A stretch of DNA of 64,000 nucleotides, from assembly GCF_017873855.1 (NCBI RefSeq), contig NZ_JAGGKR010000001.1:124001-188000 (forward strand), read 5' to 3'. Source of the DNA: Methanolinea mesophila (GTDB lineage Archaea > Halobacteriota > Methanomicrobia > Methanomicrobiales > Methanospirillaceae). Both the position numbers and the translations under genes were made by a program. This document shows positions 7,578 through 16,171 of this stretch, in pieces. The notes under the pieces were generated by a model. The model was not told the origin of the DNA. It searched no databases and was given only the letters and a program-made list of their open reading frames with translations. Within the stretch, counting starts at the first letter, position 1, and the number at the start of each line of letters is the position of its first letter.

Positions 7578-8519
7578 ATGAGATATCGGTATTTTCGGGG
7601 AGCCATAGCTCCCGCAATAATTATATGTTGTTTTCTGGTATTTTCCAGCCCCGCAGCGGCTTTTGTTCCCCCTGCGGGTGAATATTACGGGACCGTCACC
7701 ATCGACGGTTCCCCTGCTCCGGCAGGAACCCAGATACAGGCGATCATCAACGGCCAGGTGAGGGGAAGCATCGTCACCTCCGTCCCCGGGCAGTACGGCT
7801 CGAGCTGTCTGTTCGCGACCCGGCTGATTGTACAGCCGACAGAGGCGGACAGCGCGAGTCATCAGCCGATTCGGCTGGAATTCCTGATCAACGGGGTGAA
7901 GGCGGACCAGACCATGTTCTTCTCAAGCGGAATTCGTTCGGTCTCACTGTCCATGCATCACCCGGATACCCCTTCGCCCACCCCGACTCCTACGGTGACC
8001 ACACAGCCTCCCACCGCTACGCCGACCCCTGAACCGACATTAAAAGCCCCCGTGGCTGAGATAAACGGGGATCCGTTGTCGGGAAATGCACCCCTCGACG
8101 TTTGGTTCAGGGATGTTTCCGGGAATGACCCTGCCCGCTGGAACTGGAGTTTCGGGGACGGGACCTTCTCTACGGAGCAGAATCCCACTCACCGCTACGT
8201 GTCCCCCGGGGCCTACACTGTGACCCTGACGGTCTGGAACGATGCGGGAAACGGATTTACCGCTGAGCCGGGTTTTGTCCGGGTCACTGGAACCCCGTTC
8301 CTCATGTTCCCGGGTTCCGGACGGTACCCGGACGACCTTGACGGTGATGGGAAATATGAAGACCTGAACGGCAATGGAGGGCTCGATTTTCTCGACGTCA
8401 TTCTCTACTTCAACAACATGGACTGGATCGCACAGAACGAGCCGGAAGGGATCTTCGATTATAACGGGAACGGGAATATCGACTTCAACGATCTGCTGAT
8501 CCTTTTTGACCGGGTATAG
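7578..8519 (+). CDS. Secreted protein with YG/PAP module, PKD domain and dockerin-like repeats
   Basis: A 313-residue exported protein. The ATG at 7578, preceded by GGTGG, starts a signal peptide with a hydrophobic core (APAIIICCFLVF) and cleavage near AAAF. Next comes a module of about 95 residues (GEYYGTVTIDGSPAPAGT ... MFFSSGIRS) shared with two other proteins in this window. A Thr/Pro linker follows, then a PKD domain (NWSFGDGTFSTEQNPTHRY). The C-terminus has two calcium-loop repeats, DLDGDGKYEDLNGNGGLD and DYNGNGNIDFND, with the spacing of a type I dockerin. It is probably attached to the cell surface through a cohesin or by calcium-dependent interaction (inference). No transmembrane anchor is visible. 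Confidence 0.85.
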   Translation: MRYRYFRGAIAPAIIICCFLVFSSPAAAFVPPAGEYYGTVTIDGSPAPAGTQIQAIINGQVRGSIVTSVPGQYGSSCLFATRLIVQPTEADSASHQPIRLEFLINGVKADQTMFFSSGIRSVSLSMHHPDTPSPTPTPTVTTQPPTATPTPEPTLKAPVAEINGDPLSGNAPLDVWFRDVSGNDPARWNWSFGDGTFSTEQNPTHRYVSPGAYTVTLTVWNDAGNGFTAEPGFVRVTGTPFLMFPGSGRYPDDLDGDGKYEDLNGNGGLDFLDVILYFNNMDWIAQNEPEGIFDYNGNGNIDFNDLLILFDRV

Positions 8520-8823
8520 ATTGCCGGTGCAGGAGTCCCCTGACGTGCAGGAGGGGGCGCCGGGGCTCCCCTCCTGTCCACCGGAAATTCAGGTTACCTA
8601 GGGACGGGCCGTGAATCAGCTATGGGAGGCAAGCCGGGTTTCCCCGCTCCTTCGTTGAAAAATTTTTGATCGTCCGAAAAAGGCGGTATTTCTGTCCAGC
8701 GGGAGGAAAGATCTTCGCTTCGTCATGCAGAGTTCCGGTGTCCCGGAGCCAGGACCTCTTTTCCCGGGGCCGGTCAACACGGGGCTATTAAGTTCCGGTT
8801 CACCCCGGGTGACGGCCTGCGGT
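8520..8823. other. Intergenic region between convergent genes
   Basis: Apart from the stem-loop at 8548-8576, this 304-base region between two converging genes shows no protein-like ORF or RNA gene. Confidence 0.5.
8548..8576. terminator. Stem-loop after the PKD-dockerin gene
   Basis: A perfect 9-bp inverted repeat, CAGGAGGGG and CCCCTCCTG, with an 11-nt loop begins 28 bases after the stop codon at 8519. No U-run follows, so it may stabilise or process the 3' end rather than act as a terminator. Confidence 0.4.
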
Positions 8824-9744
8824 TCAGATCAGACCCCGTATCAGGACCTTCACCCGGTCTTTCAGCCCGGGGACCCGGCGTATGTCTCCCAGTTCGTCGG
8901 TCCCGTCTACGAGTATCTCTCCCCGGGGTTCGATCCCGATATTTCTCATGAACGGGCCGATCACCTTTTGCACACACGTAAAGTTTTCCTGGCCGTTTCT
9001 CCCCGCGACCGCGAGCAGCACCCCGTATGTCGGTCTTCCATCCTCATGCGGGGCGATTGTTCTCTCGGCGTGATACGCCTGGAACCGGTCGATGAGCACC
9101 TTCAGTCCTCCCGGGACCGTATTGGTATAGACCGGGGTACAGACGACCAGGAGACGGCACTTCCGGACGTCGTCGATGGTCTCTGCCATTTCGTCCGCGA
9201 ACGTGCACGTGCCGGTATTATAGCACTGGTAGCAGCCGATGCAGGGAGAGATAGCCATGTCGTGGGGATAGATCACCTTCACAGTCCGTTCCAGCCCCGA
9301 TGCCTCCTCCATTGCCCAGGCCGCCATGATACTCGAGTTCCCGTCTCCGCGGGGACTTCCCTGGATTATCACCACCTCTGGTTCCGCCCCGGCGGGCGGG
9401 GGAGTACTCCTCCTTTGCACGATCCCGGACAGGAATTCACGGGTATCACCGCGAAGCGACTCCGACCAGATTTCCGCTTTCCGGTCGAGCGCCGCCTTGG
9501 CTTTCAGTGGGTCGAGGGGGCTGTACTCGTAGGTATTGGTCCGGAAGACCGCCAGTATGTCGCCTTTCTTTTCGAGTGTGAGTGTGTAACGCTTCAACCG
9601 GGGATAGACAGACGAGAGGTCTTCCTCTGCAAGGGTCAGCACGAATTCCCCTTCGTTCGTGAGGATGATTTCCTGTCTGATCAGGTGCTCCTTTCCCGCC
9701 ATTACCACGCATGAGACCCGGGTTCGTATATACGCTGCGATCAC
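8824..9744 (-). CDS. Flavodoxin-fold FMN-dependent oxidoreductase (iron-sulfur flavoprotein type)
   Basis: A protein of about 290-306 residues in two parts. Residues about 110-306 form an NADPH-dependent FMN reductase/flavodoxin-like domain: the phosphate loop GSPRGDGNSS, the ISF-like cysteine cluster SPCIGCYQCYNTGTC, and the flavin contact TPVYTNTVPGG. The Cys spacing (CxxCxxCxxxxxC) is typical of iron-sulfur flavoproteins common in methanogens, which take part in redox or oxidative-stress reactions. The N-terminal 100 residues are unrecognised and rich in beta strands. The start may be the GTG at 9744 or an ATG at 9702; neither has a strong ribosome site. Confidence 0.82.
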   Translation of the reverse strand: MIAAYIRTRVSCVVMAGKEHLIRQEIILTNEGEFVLTLAEEDLSSVYPRLKRYTLTLEKKGDILAVFRTNTYEYSPLDPLKAKAALDRKAEIWSESLRGDTREFLSGIVQRRSTPPPAGAEPEVVIIQGSPRGDGNSSIMAAWAMEEASGLERTVKVIYPHDMAISPCIGCYQCYNTGTCTFADEMAETIDDVRKCRLLVVCTPVYTNTVPGGLKVLIDRFQAYHAERTIAPHEDGRPTYGVLLAVAGRNGQENFTCVQKVIGPFMRNIGIEPRGEILVDGTDELGDIRRVPGLKDRVKVLIRGLI

Positions 9745-10146
9745 CGGGAGAGCGCCGGGGCTGATCTCCGGGCTTCGGGAAATTTCCGAGGGGTTTTTTA
9801 ATGTTCCGTTGACCTTTCCGCGAACCGGAGGAGCCCTTCCCGCCGAAGATCACTACTCCACGGCGCTCATTATCGCCGGGACGGACGTATAGGTCCTTGT
9901 TCCCTTGTGTTCTCCGCCATTCCCCGGATTTCCGGGTAAAAAATATCGTCGTGATGACGGGAGAATTCTCGGCAGGTTGTGTCCGGTACCGGGCTACCGC
10001 CGGTATCCCCAATTTTATAAGAGCGGGTGCGCGAGCGGGCAGACACCATATTCGGCTTCTTCCGGTATCGGGTGAGCGGAAAAATGTGCCCGTTCGTTAT
10101 AGCGGGTCAGACGGACCTCCCGTCATCTCCCGACGCTGCAGGACTG
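9745..10146. other. Intergenic region, no gene seen
   Basis: No convincing coding or RNA feature lies in these roughly 400 bases between two genes on the minus strand. The ORFs crossing it look like chance frames in GC-rich sequence. Confidence 0.5.
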
Positions 10147-10680
10147 TTACTCGAACATCGGCCCCGGTCCTCCGCCGGGTCCGGCAGGAGGTTCATGTTC
10201 GACCTGGAGTTCCTTGACCATCCAGCGGAGAAACGATATCCCGACCGCTCCGGTGCTGACTACCGCCTGGAGGGCCATGTCCAGTACCCGCATGGTGAAC
10301 TCGGGGTGGTAGGGATAGATATATTTCGTGACCGTGAATCCCACCACCCGGTTTCCGTCCAGTATCCGGGAGTACGCAGTGAGCGCGGAGGTAAACGCCC
10401 TGGTTAGTTCGTAGATGAATTTCGCGTCGTTCTTTTCATAGAACTCGTTGAGGTGGCCGATAGCGTGCTCGTCCGGGATGGTTATCTGGAACGCCACGAT
10501 GCAGTAATGGGACCCTTTCCGGTGGTCGATGAGGAGGGGGTATTCACCGAAACGGATCCAGAAGCCCCAGTTTCCTTTTTCCTCCATCTCATTGACGATT
10601 TCCACGTCCATGCTCGTGAGATACTGCCTAATGGCCTCCCGTGCTTCCTCATCCGTTCTAAGCCGGATCTCGCTGCTCAT
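10147..10680 (-). CDS. Conserved archaeal protein, possibly DUF2299-like
   Basis: A 177-residue soluble protein with an alpha/beta pattern: helix (TDEEAREAIRQYLTSM), strands (GNWGFWIRFGEYPLLID, YCIVAFQITIP), then two helices with EFYEKNDAKFIYELTRAF. The order resembles DUF2299 of methanogens, which has a secretion-chaperone-like fold, but I hold this only loosely. The C-terminal tail is Gly/Pro-rich (PPAGPGGGPGPMFE). A TATA-like run (complement of gatataatcatatac, about 10702-10716) about 25 bases upstream of the ATG and the lack of a ribosome site suggest a leaderless transcript. Confidence 0.65.
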   Translation of the reverse strand: MSSEIRLRTDEEAREAIRQYLTSMDVEIVNEMEEKGNWGFWIRFGEYPLLIDHRKGSHYCIVAFQITIPDEHAIGHLNEFYEKNDAKFIYELTRAFTSALTAYSRILDGNRVVGFTVTKYIYPYHPEFTMRVLDMALQAVVSTGAVGISFLRWMVKELQVEHEPPAGPGGGPGPMFE

Positions 10681-10728
10681 AGTGTTCAGCTGGGGTCGGG
10701 CATGATATAATCATATACACAGGCCGGA

Positions 10729-11226
10729 TCACGGGGGTATGACGAACCTCCAGCCACAGTAAAAACCCGGGACCGGGGGATCGGGCGGGCAGGAGATGCA
10801 CTCCACCCTTATCCGGGGGTCGATGACCCGGGCAAAACTGCGGTGCTCCACTTCCCCGAGCTCCCGGCAGGGGAACTTCGGGAGGCCCTTCCTGTCCCTC
10901 GCCTGCTGCGTACGACAGGTGACCAGGTAATATTCGAGTGTGCGGGGGTCCACTCTCGTCACGCGCTGCTCGTTTACGAATGAGAACAGCCGTTGCCGGA
11001 GAGCCTGTTCGAGGGCATCGAGTCTTCCGTTATCCGGGAGCTGCAACCGTTCCTTGATCCGCCGGGCTTCGATGGCCGAGAAACGCTCCCAGACCTCTTT
11101 GTCGCAGGATATCGCTGCTTCCATCCCGAACCTTGCCTCGACCGCGATGAACCAGAGCCCGTCGATCGCATGCCAGTTCTTTGCCGCATCCACGAGTTCC
11201 CTGCCGGCATGCCCCTGATTTGCCAT
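10729..11226 (-). CDS. Conserved hypothetical protein with a Cys pair
   Basis: A 165-residue protein that I recognise only as a type found in methanogens and some anaerobic bacteria. It begins with a helical region (NWHAIDGLWFIAVEARFGME), continues with charged helices, and has cysteines at TCRTQ, FPCREL, ECISCPP and YCGW that could bind a metal. No signal peptide is seen. GGTGA lies 9 nt before the ATG. It sits upstream of the DUF2299-like gene on the same strand, with about 48 bp between them, so an operon is possible. Confidence 0.7.
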   Translation of the reverse strand: MANQGHAGRELVDAAKNWHAIDGLWFIAVEARFGMEAAISCDKEVWERFSAIEARRIKERLQLPDNGRLDALEQALRQRLFSFVNEQRVTRVDPRTLEYYLVTCRTQQARDRKGLPKFPCRELGEVEHRSFARVIDPRIRVECISCPPDPPVPGFYCGWRFVIPP

Positions 11227-11692
11227 ATCAAACGTTCACCGGATTAAAGTGCACCGGGAAGGAAATATACCTCCCGGGAAGTCCCCGCCATGAAATATCT
11301 CTGGTAATCTCGCGTGTCCGGGAAAGAAGTGACATCATGAAAGTGCATCGGGAGGTGTCCGGATCCGTCGTCCGGGCATCCGTCGGGGTGGTGAGACGTT
11401 CCTGAATCTGCACTTTAACCAGGAAAAGTGGAACCCATTGACGCAGGGAGCGTCCCGCCGCAGCGGTGCCCTCATACGATTGGCCCGGTATTCTGTTATC
11501 GATCGGTATTCATCGGTATCATTCAGCCAGGATTACACTTTTACCCGCGATATTGCGCAACGGTGTGTTGCTGCACTGGCGGGGGGGAGCCTCGTGAACT
11601 TCACGAAGTGAGGACGTCAACAAACCTGTTTTTTCCCGGAATTACCTGTTGATCTTTTTGTAAGACTCATGAATTGTAAAAACCGCAGAATG
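11227..11692. other. Intergenic region with a short direct repeat
   Basis: No gene is seen in these 466 bases. A sequence of the form AAAGTGCAYCGGGA occurs at about 11246 and 11340, and TGCACTTT occurs in reverse near 11408. The significance is unknown. Confidence 0.4.
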
Positions 11693-12331
11693 TTACTGGA
11701 CATTCGAGAGTCTTCCCTTCACCTCGTCGATGCTGCAGTGCCGGGCTTCCATCATTGCCGTGATGATCGCATCGGAGAATATCAGCGCAGACGCCTCGTA
11801 CAGGGTTCCAAGCGGGGCAAACGAGGCGGAGGTCGATCTGTACTGCCCGGTGATCTGGCGGACTTCATAGCCGGCGGGCGCCTCCACGGTATAGGCGAGG
11901 GTTCCAGAAAGGACCACGGCACAATCTGCTATCCGCATAATCCTGGAATCTTCCGCCCCGGTGATCAGGCAGATCCTGGCACCGACATCCCGTGCCGTTT
12001 CGCATATGTCCACGATGGAATTCGTCTCACCCGATCCCGAGAATGCGACAAGGGTGTCCCCGGGGGACAACGCGGGGGTGATAGTCTCGCCAACTACGTA
12101 GGACTCGAACCCGATGTGCATGAGCCGCATCGCGAATGCCCTGGATACGAGGCCTGATCTCCCGGCCCCTGTCACATAGATCCTTTTCGCGGCGAGCATC
12201 TCGTCGAGAAAGCAGGATGTCTCCTTTCGTTCTAGATCAACTGCGATCCCCTTTATCCTGGTCGCCATCAACTGCATGAGTTCGCCGATGGAGTAACAGG
12301 AGGTCTCCAGATCCCTCTCCCCGTCTTTCAT
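11693..12331 (-). CDS. hxlB: 6-phospho-3-hexuloisomerase
   Basis: A 212-residue SIS-domain sugar isomerase. The phosphosugar-binding motifs GAGRSGLVSRAFAMRLMH and FSGSGETNSIVDICE are clear. In archaea lacking the oxidative pentose phosphate pathway this enzyme interconverts fructose 6-phosphate and 3-hexulose 6-phosphate, which the synthase (HxlA, often fused to Fae) splits to ribulose 5-phosphate and formaldehyde. It thus feeds pentose synthesis in the cytoplasm. No hxlA is nearby. pfkA and an aldolase, which use the same fructose phosphates, lie within 3 kb. Confidence 0.93.
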   Translation of the reverse strand: MKDGERDLETSCYSIGELMQLMATRIKGIAVDLERKETSCFLDEMLAAKRIYVTGAGRSGLVSRAFAMRLMHIGFESYVVGETITPALSPGDTLVAFSGSGETNSIVDICETARDVGARICLITGAEDSRIMRIADCAVVLSGTLAYTVEAPAGYEVRQITGQYRSTSASFAPLGTLYEASALIFSDAIITAMMEARHCSIDEVKGRLSNVQ

Positions 12332-12609
12332 CCCTGATCATTCTTGTGCTCCATCCCTACATCAGAATTTCGAGATCAGATCACTCCACCGTCCGGGGAG
12401 CGTCTATAAATCCGGACGAATAGGTGTATGGCGACAAGATGATGCGCCGGGGCAGCCCTCTGAATCCCTCAGCGTTCCCCCTGGTATGCGGAGTTATGGG
12501 CAGGTCTGCCGGTCCCCGCGTATACCGCCAAGGGGGTCCCGGCTCACCTTTGGTTTTTCCGGCCTGTTGCGGGAATCTTTATCCGTTAACAGGATATCTT
12601 AGCAATTGT

Positions 12610-13251
12610 ATGTTATCTCACGTTGCGGAGAAAGTAAAAGGCTTTCTCCTGAAACCTGCCGCTACATTCCAGGCTACCCGATCCGAGAGCCTGACCAGCG
12701 CCTTTCAGTACTACGTGGTTCTCCTTGTCATCTTCAGTATTCTTAATGCGATAGTATCGATCACCGTCGGTGTAGTATTCTTCACCGACTACGTAAACCA
12801 GATTGCAGCAACCGGTCTCCTCGGGACTATCGGCGCGAACGTCCTGTCGGTGTTCACGGGATTCGTGGCAACCCTCAGCCTGTTCATGGCCTATTTCCTC
12901 TTCCTGATCCTGCTCTTCGGGGTATTTCTGGACGGGTTCTTCTATCACGTATTCGTGTTGCTCTTCGGAGGGACGAAAGGAGTGGTACAGACTATCAAGA
13001 CCGTGATGTACGCGTCCACGCCGTTCTTTATCCTGGGGTGGATCCCTTACATCTCCATTATCGGAGTCATTTGGGCGTGGATCCTTCTCATCCTCGGGAT
13101 AAAGGAAAACCATGAGATGGTGCTCGGTCATGCAATCCTGGCGGTAGTCGTTCCCCTGGTGCTTGTCCTGATATTCGTGGTCCTGGGCATCGCGGTAGTG
13201 GGAACCTTCATGGCCGCCCTGATGAGTCTCGTCCCGGGCGGACCTTACTAA
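12610..13251 (+). CDS. Yip1-domain integral membrane protein
   Basis: A 213-residue membrane protein with about five hydrophobic helices, opening MLSHVAEKVKGFLLKPAATF, which is the usual short amphipathic start (KVKGFLLxPxxTF) of prokaryotic Yip1 proteins. The core includes FGGTKGVVQTIKTVMYASTP and the GWIPYISIIGVIWAWILLI helix pair. The function in archaea is unknown. I use the ATG at 12610 because the longer in-frame extension to 12424 has non-coding character. A T6 run follows the stop directly. Confidence 0.85.
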   Translation: MLSHVAEKVKGFLLKPAATFQATRSESLTSAFQYYVVLLVIFSILNAIVSITVGVVFFTDYVNQIAATGLLGTIGANVLSVFTGFVATLSLFMAYFLFLILLFGVFLDGFFYHVFVLLFGGTKGVVQTIKTVMYASTPFFILGWIPYISIIGVIWAWILLILGIKENHEMVLGHAILAVVVPLVLVLIFVVLGIAVVGTFMAALMSLVPGGPY

Positions 13252-13254
13252 CTC

Positions 13255-13260
13255 TTTTTT
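13255..13260 (+). terminator. Oligo-T terminator after the Yip1 gene
   Basis: A run of six T on the coding strand lies four bases after the stop codon, as expected for archaeal intrinsic termination. Confidence 0.5.
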
Positions 13261-13387
13261 CCGGTTATGAGGTACTTCAGGGGGTACAACCCGTCCTGAA
13301 CAGACCTCTCCTGCTTTGAGGAAATTTGTACTCCACGAGAGGACTGGCCATGTCCCCCGATTCCTCTCTCCATCCGGCCCCGGGGGT

Positions 13388-14359
13388 TTATTCCTCGGAT
13401 AATAGATTCTTCAGCATCACCAGATGAGAATCAAGGCTTTTTTTCTTCATCCAGGTCTCTTTCATCGGGGTCAGGACCTCATCTCCGTGGAGCTCCCCCG
13501 CGACACAGCCGGAACTGCCGTCCTGGAGCGCGTTCACCGCTGATGATCCCAGCATGCTCCCAAGGACTCTGTCCCTGGCCGTGGGCGACCCCCCGCGCTG
13601 GACATGTCCGAGCACACAGACCCTGGAATCAATCCCGGTCGCCTCGTGCACTTCCCTTGAGAGTCGGAAACTCCATCCCGGGTTATCCGCCTCCGCGACC
13701 ACGACGATGGCGCTTCGTTTCCCTGCCCGGAAGTACTCTCTGAGCCGGGAGATGAGCTCCCATTCGCTCATCGGGTCCTCAGGAATGAGCACCTCCTCTG
13801 CGCCGCCCGCGATCCCGCTTTCCAGCGCGATGAACCCCGTATCCCGTCCCATCACTTCGATAAAGAACAGGCGCTCGTGAGAAAGGGCGGTATCCCTGAT
13901 CCTGTCGATCGCCTCCAGTGCACAATTTATGGCGGAATCAAAGCCCACGCAGTAATCGGTTCCATAAACATCATTATCGATCGTCGCGGGGACACCCGCC
14001 ACCTCGATACCGGTCTCTTCCTGGAACAGGGTCCCGCCGTGGAATGTCCCGTCGCCTCCGATCAGCACCAGGCCATCGATCCCCGCATCCCTGACCATGG
14101 ATGCGGCACGCGACCTCCCCTCCCGGGTCTCAAACTCGGCCGAGCGCGACGTTTCGAGGATCGTGCCGCCCCTGTGTATGATATTGCAGATGACACTCCG
14201 GTCCAGAGGCGTGAATTCCCCGCGGATGAGCCCGGAAAAACCCCGGAGGACGCCGACAGGTTCGATGCCGGCGGCCAGCGCCGTCCGCACCGCCGAGCGT
14301 ATGCAGGCATTCATCCCCGGCGCGTCTCCTCCGCTGGTCAGAATCCCGATCTTTTTCAT
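13388..14359 (-). CDS. pfkA: ATP-type 6-phosphofructokinase of the bacterial PfkA family
   Basis: A complete 323-residue PFK-A family enzyme: GILTSGGDAPGMNACIR at the N-terminus, GGDGTFHG for nucleotide binding, PATIDNDVYGTDYCVGFDSA with the catalytic TIDND aspartates, VEVMGRDTGFIAL-type MGRDTG, and LGHVQRGGSPTARDR. The Gly after GGD is the residue found in ATP-dependent rather than PPi-dependent enzymes. It would phosphorylate fructose 6-phosphate in glycolysis or glycogen breakdown. Most methanogens with a PFK use an unrelated ADP-dependent enzyme, so this looks like a gene acquired from bacteria. An AAGG sequence stands 7 nt before the ATG. It is divergent from the aldolase gene. Confidence 0.93.
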   Translation of the reverse strand: MKKIGILTSGGDAPGMNACIRSAVRTALAAGIEPVGVLRGFSGLIRGEFTPLDRSVICNIIHRGGTILETSRSAEFETREGRSRAASMVRDAGIDGLVLIGGDGTFHGGTLFQEETGIEVAGVPATIDNDVYGTDYCVGFDSAINCALEAIDRIRDTALSHERLFFIEVMGRDTGFIALESGIAGGAEEVLIPEDPMSEWELISRLREYFRAGKRSAIVVVAEADNPGWSFRLSREVHEATGIDSRVCVLGHVQRGGSPTARDRVLGSMLGSSAVNALQDGSSGCVAGELHGDEVLTPMKETWMKKKSLDSHLVMLKNLLSEE

Positions 14360-14869
14360 CGTTGAGCCTTTTCACCTGCCTTTCCAGATAAACCTTTTCT
14401 TAAAGGATTCGTACGGGTTGTTTCCACAGCCGGAAATAGCAAAATTCCTTGAGAATGTTGCGTTCCTATGGTCAAGGTACCATCCGGACGCTGCTGGCGG
14501 GCAGGCGAACAATTTCATTGAACTGCAGTCCGGCTGGTGAGCACTTATTTCTGCCCGGGAACCGCCCAGTCAGAAGGGTCCGGACCCGCCGGATTCTCCC
14601 CGGGCCCTCGGAACTATCGCAGCGTGGCCCGCCGAAAAGAACGAAACCATTGTAACGGGGGTCCCGGGGCCGGGGAGATCACCATTCCAGGACTCCCCGG
14701 GAAGTGTCGAAGGTCGGGGAGGACGCCGGCGGTCATGCTCCCTGTGGAGAGTCCCACTCCCAGGCGGCGGACACCCCGGTGGATGTCTCATATCCGGCAG
14801 GCTGGAACGACCGGCTTCACCCTTCTCAGGCCGAAAAGAACAATAACGGGAACGACAGGATGAATTGCC
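14360..14869. other. Divergent intergenic region pfkA/fba
   Basis: Some 510 bases separate the divergent phosphofructokinase and aldolase genes. The ORFs here look non-coding. The region should hold both promoters and is a natural place for joint control, but I see no clear operator. Confidence 0.5.
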
Positions 14870-15784
14870 ATGAAGATTGGGGATGAGGGCTTCGTCCCGC
14901 TCGATGTGCCGGTGGAGACGCGGGATATATATCGCGAAAATTACAGGGAGATAACTCACGGGCGCGGACGGCTGATGCTCTTTGCAGGCGACCAGAAGAT
15001 CGAACATTTAAACGACGACTTCATGGGACCGGGAATCCATCCGGATGATGCCGATCCCGAGCACCTTTTCCGGATCGCCGCGAGAGGAAGGATAGGCGTG
15101 TTTGCCACTCAGCTCGGGCTGATCTCCCGGTACGGCATGGACTACGGGAATGTCCCGTACCTGGTGAAACTGAACTCCAAGACAAACCTTCGAAAAACCG
15201 CCGACCAGGACCCCTTCAGTCCGATGCTCCACACGGTCGGGGACGTAGTACGGTTCAGGGATCGGAGCGGGCTCTCAATTCGTGCCGTGGGATATACGGT
15301 CTATCCCGGTTCCGAGTTCGAGTCGGAGATGCTCCGGCAGGCGGCCCGGATCGTGGTCAGTGCTCACCGCTACGGGCTGGTGACGGTACTCTGGATGTAC
15401 CCGCGGGGAAAAAGCGTCCGTGACGAGACCGCTCCCCACCTCGTCGCCGGGGCTGCCGGCATCGCCGCGGCGCTGGGAAGTGACTTTGCGAAGGTGAACG
15501 TGCCTGAAAAAGACGGGGTCCAGGTCCCGGAATTGCTAAAAGAGGCCACTAATGCCGGGGGGCGGACGAAGATCATCTGTTCGGGGGGACCGAGCGTGGA
15601 CGAAGCGCAGTTCCTGAAAGGTCTCTATAACCAGATCCATCTCGGAGGGACAAGCGGGAACGCCACCGGGCGGAACATCCACCAGAAGTCTCTTCAGGAG
15701 GCTGTCAGGATGTGTGATGCCATTGCTGCCATCTCTCTCGATGATACCGGCCCGGATGAGGCTTTGAAAATTATCGGAAAGTAG
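14870..15784 (+). CDS. Archaeal class I fructose-bisphosphate aldolase-like (DeoC/LacD family)
   Basis: A 304-residue TIM-barrel aldolase of the archaeal class I (DhnA-like) type. Visible motifs are LFAGDQKIEHLNDDF near the N-terminus, VPYLVKLNSKTNL, VLWMYPRG, the Schiff-base strand SDFAKVNVP with its lysine, and the phosphate-binding end ICSGGPSVDE and GGTSGNATGRNIHQ. It should cleave or form fructose 1,6-bisphosphate in the cytoplasm; a related substrate is possible. AGGATGA precedes the ATG by 6 nt. Next to pfkA it gives two consecutive steps of the glycolytic/gluconeogenic path. Confidence 0.85.
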   Translation: MKIGDEGFVPLDVPVETRDIYRENYREITHGRGRLMLFAGDQKIEHLNDDFMGPGIHPDDADPEHLFRIAARGRIGVFATQLGLISRYGMDYGNVPYLVKLNSKTNLRKTADQDPFSPMLHTVGDVVRFRDRSGLSIRAVGYTVYPGSEFESEMLRQAARIVVSAHRYGLVTVLWMYPRGKSVRDETAPHLVAGAAGIAAALGSDFAKVNVPEKDGVQVPELLKEATNAGGRTKIICSGGPSVDEAQFLKGLYNQIHLGGTSGNATGRNIHQKSLQEAVRMCDAIAAISLDDTGPDEALKIIGK

Positions 15785-15822
15785 ATCCCGTTTGGGTACG
15801 CGAGGCAGGGATCCCTTTTCCT

Positions 15823-16171
15823 TCAATCTGCGGGCAAATTTCCCCCGGGTTTTCCACTCTCTTTTACCAGGATGCCCGAAGGTTCCCTGCCGAATACGCG
15901 GTAGGCGAGCAGCTTCACCCGGTCCTGGAAGAAAAACATGACCAGGGTGTATCCATACGATCCCGGCGAGCTCCCAGCCGATAGGGGTCATAAAAATTCC
16001 ATACACGGCAATGAGCGTGGCCGGAAACTGGGTGCCGATAACCGCGAACAGGAGGATTTTTGCGGGAGGTATGGACCAGAACGGCCCCCGGGTGCGTGCG
16101 ACAAGCACCGTGAGATGCCCGCCGACGGAAAGGTTAAGGTAGACCATGGTCTGCACCATGTCCTGGGACAG
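15823..16171 (-). pseudogene. C-terminal remnant of a P-type H+-ATPase, frameshifted
   Basis: Reading the minus strand from 16171 gives LSQDMVQTMVYLNLSVGGHL, then TRGPFWSIPPAKILL, FAVIGTQFPATLIAVYG and MTPIGWELAGIVW. These are the last membrane helices of plasma-membrane-type proton ATPases. At about 15953 the frame breaks. Shifting it restores the normal ending: YTLVMFFFQDRVKLLAYRVF, then GRE and a stop at 15823. The break fits a loss of two bases in the codons for the expected W-G-Y. Only about 116 of roughly 800 residues remain, and no catalytic domain is found upstream. This is a dead fragment, not a gene. Confidence 0.75.

Noticed and set aside
11246-11415. Short AAAGTGCAYCGGGA repeats as an operator set
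   Set aside because: Only two direct copies and one partial inverted copy, with no gene start at a fitting distance.
12424-12609. N-terminal extension of the Yip1 protein
   Set aside because: The added residues look non-coding, and the family begins at the ATG at 12610.
15536-16159. A 207-codon minus-strand frame as an intact membrane protein
   Set aside because: Only its first third matches the proton ATPase; after about 15953 the match moves to another frame, and the rest overlaps the aldolase gene antisense.
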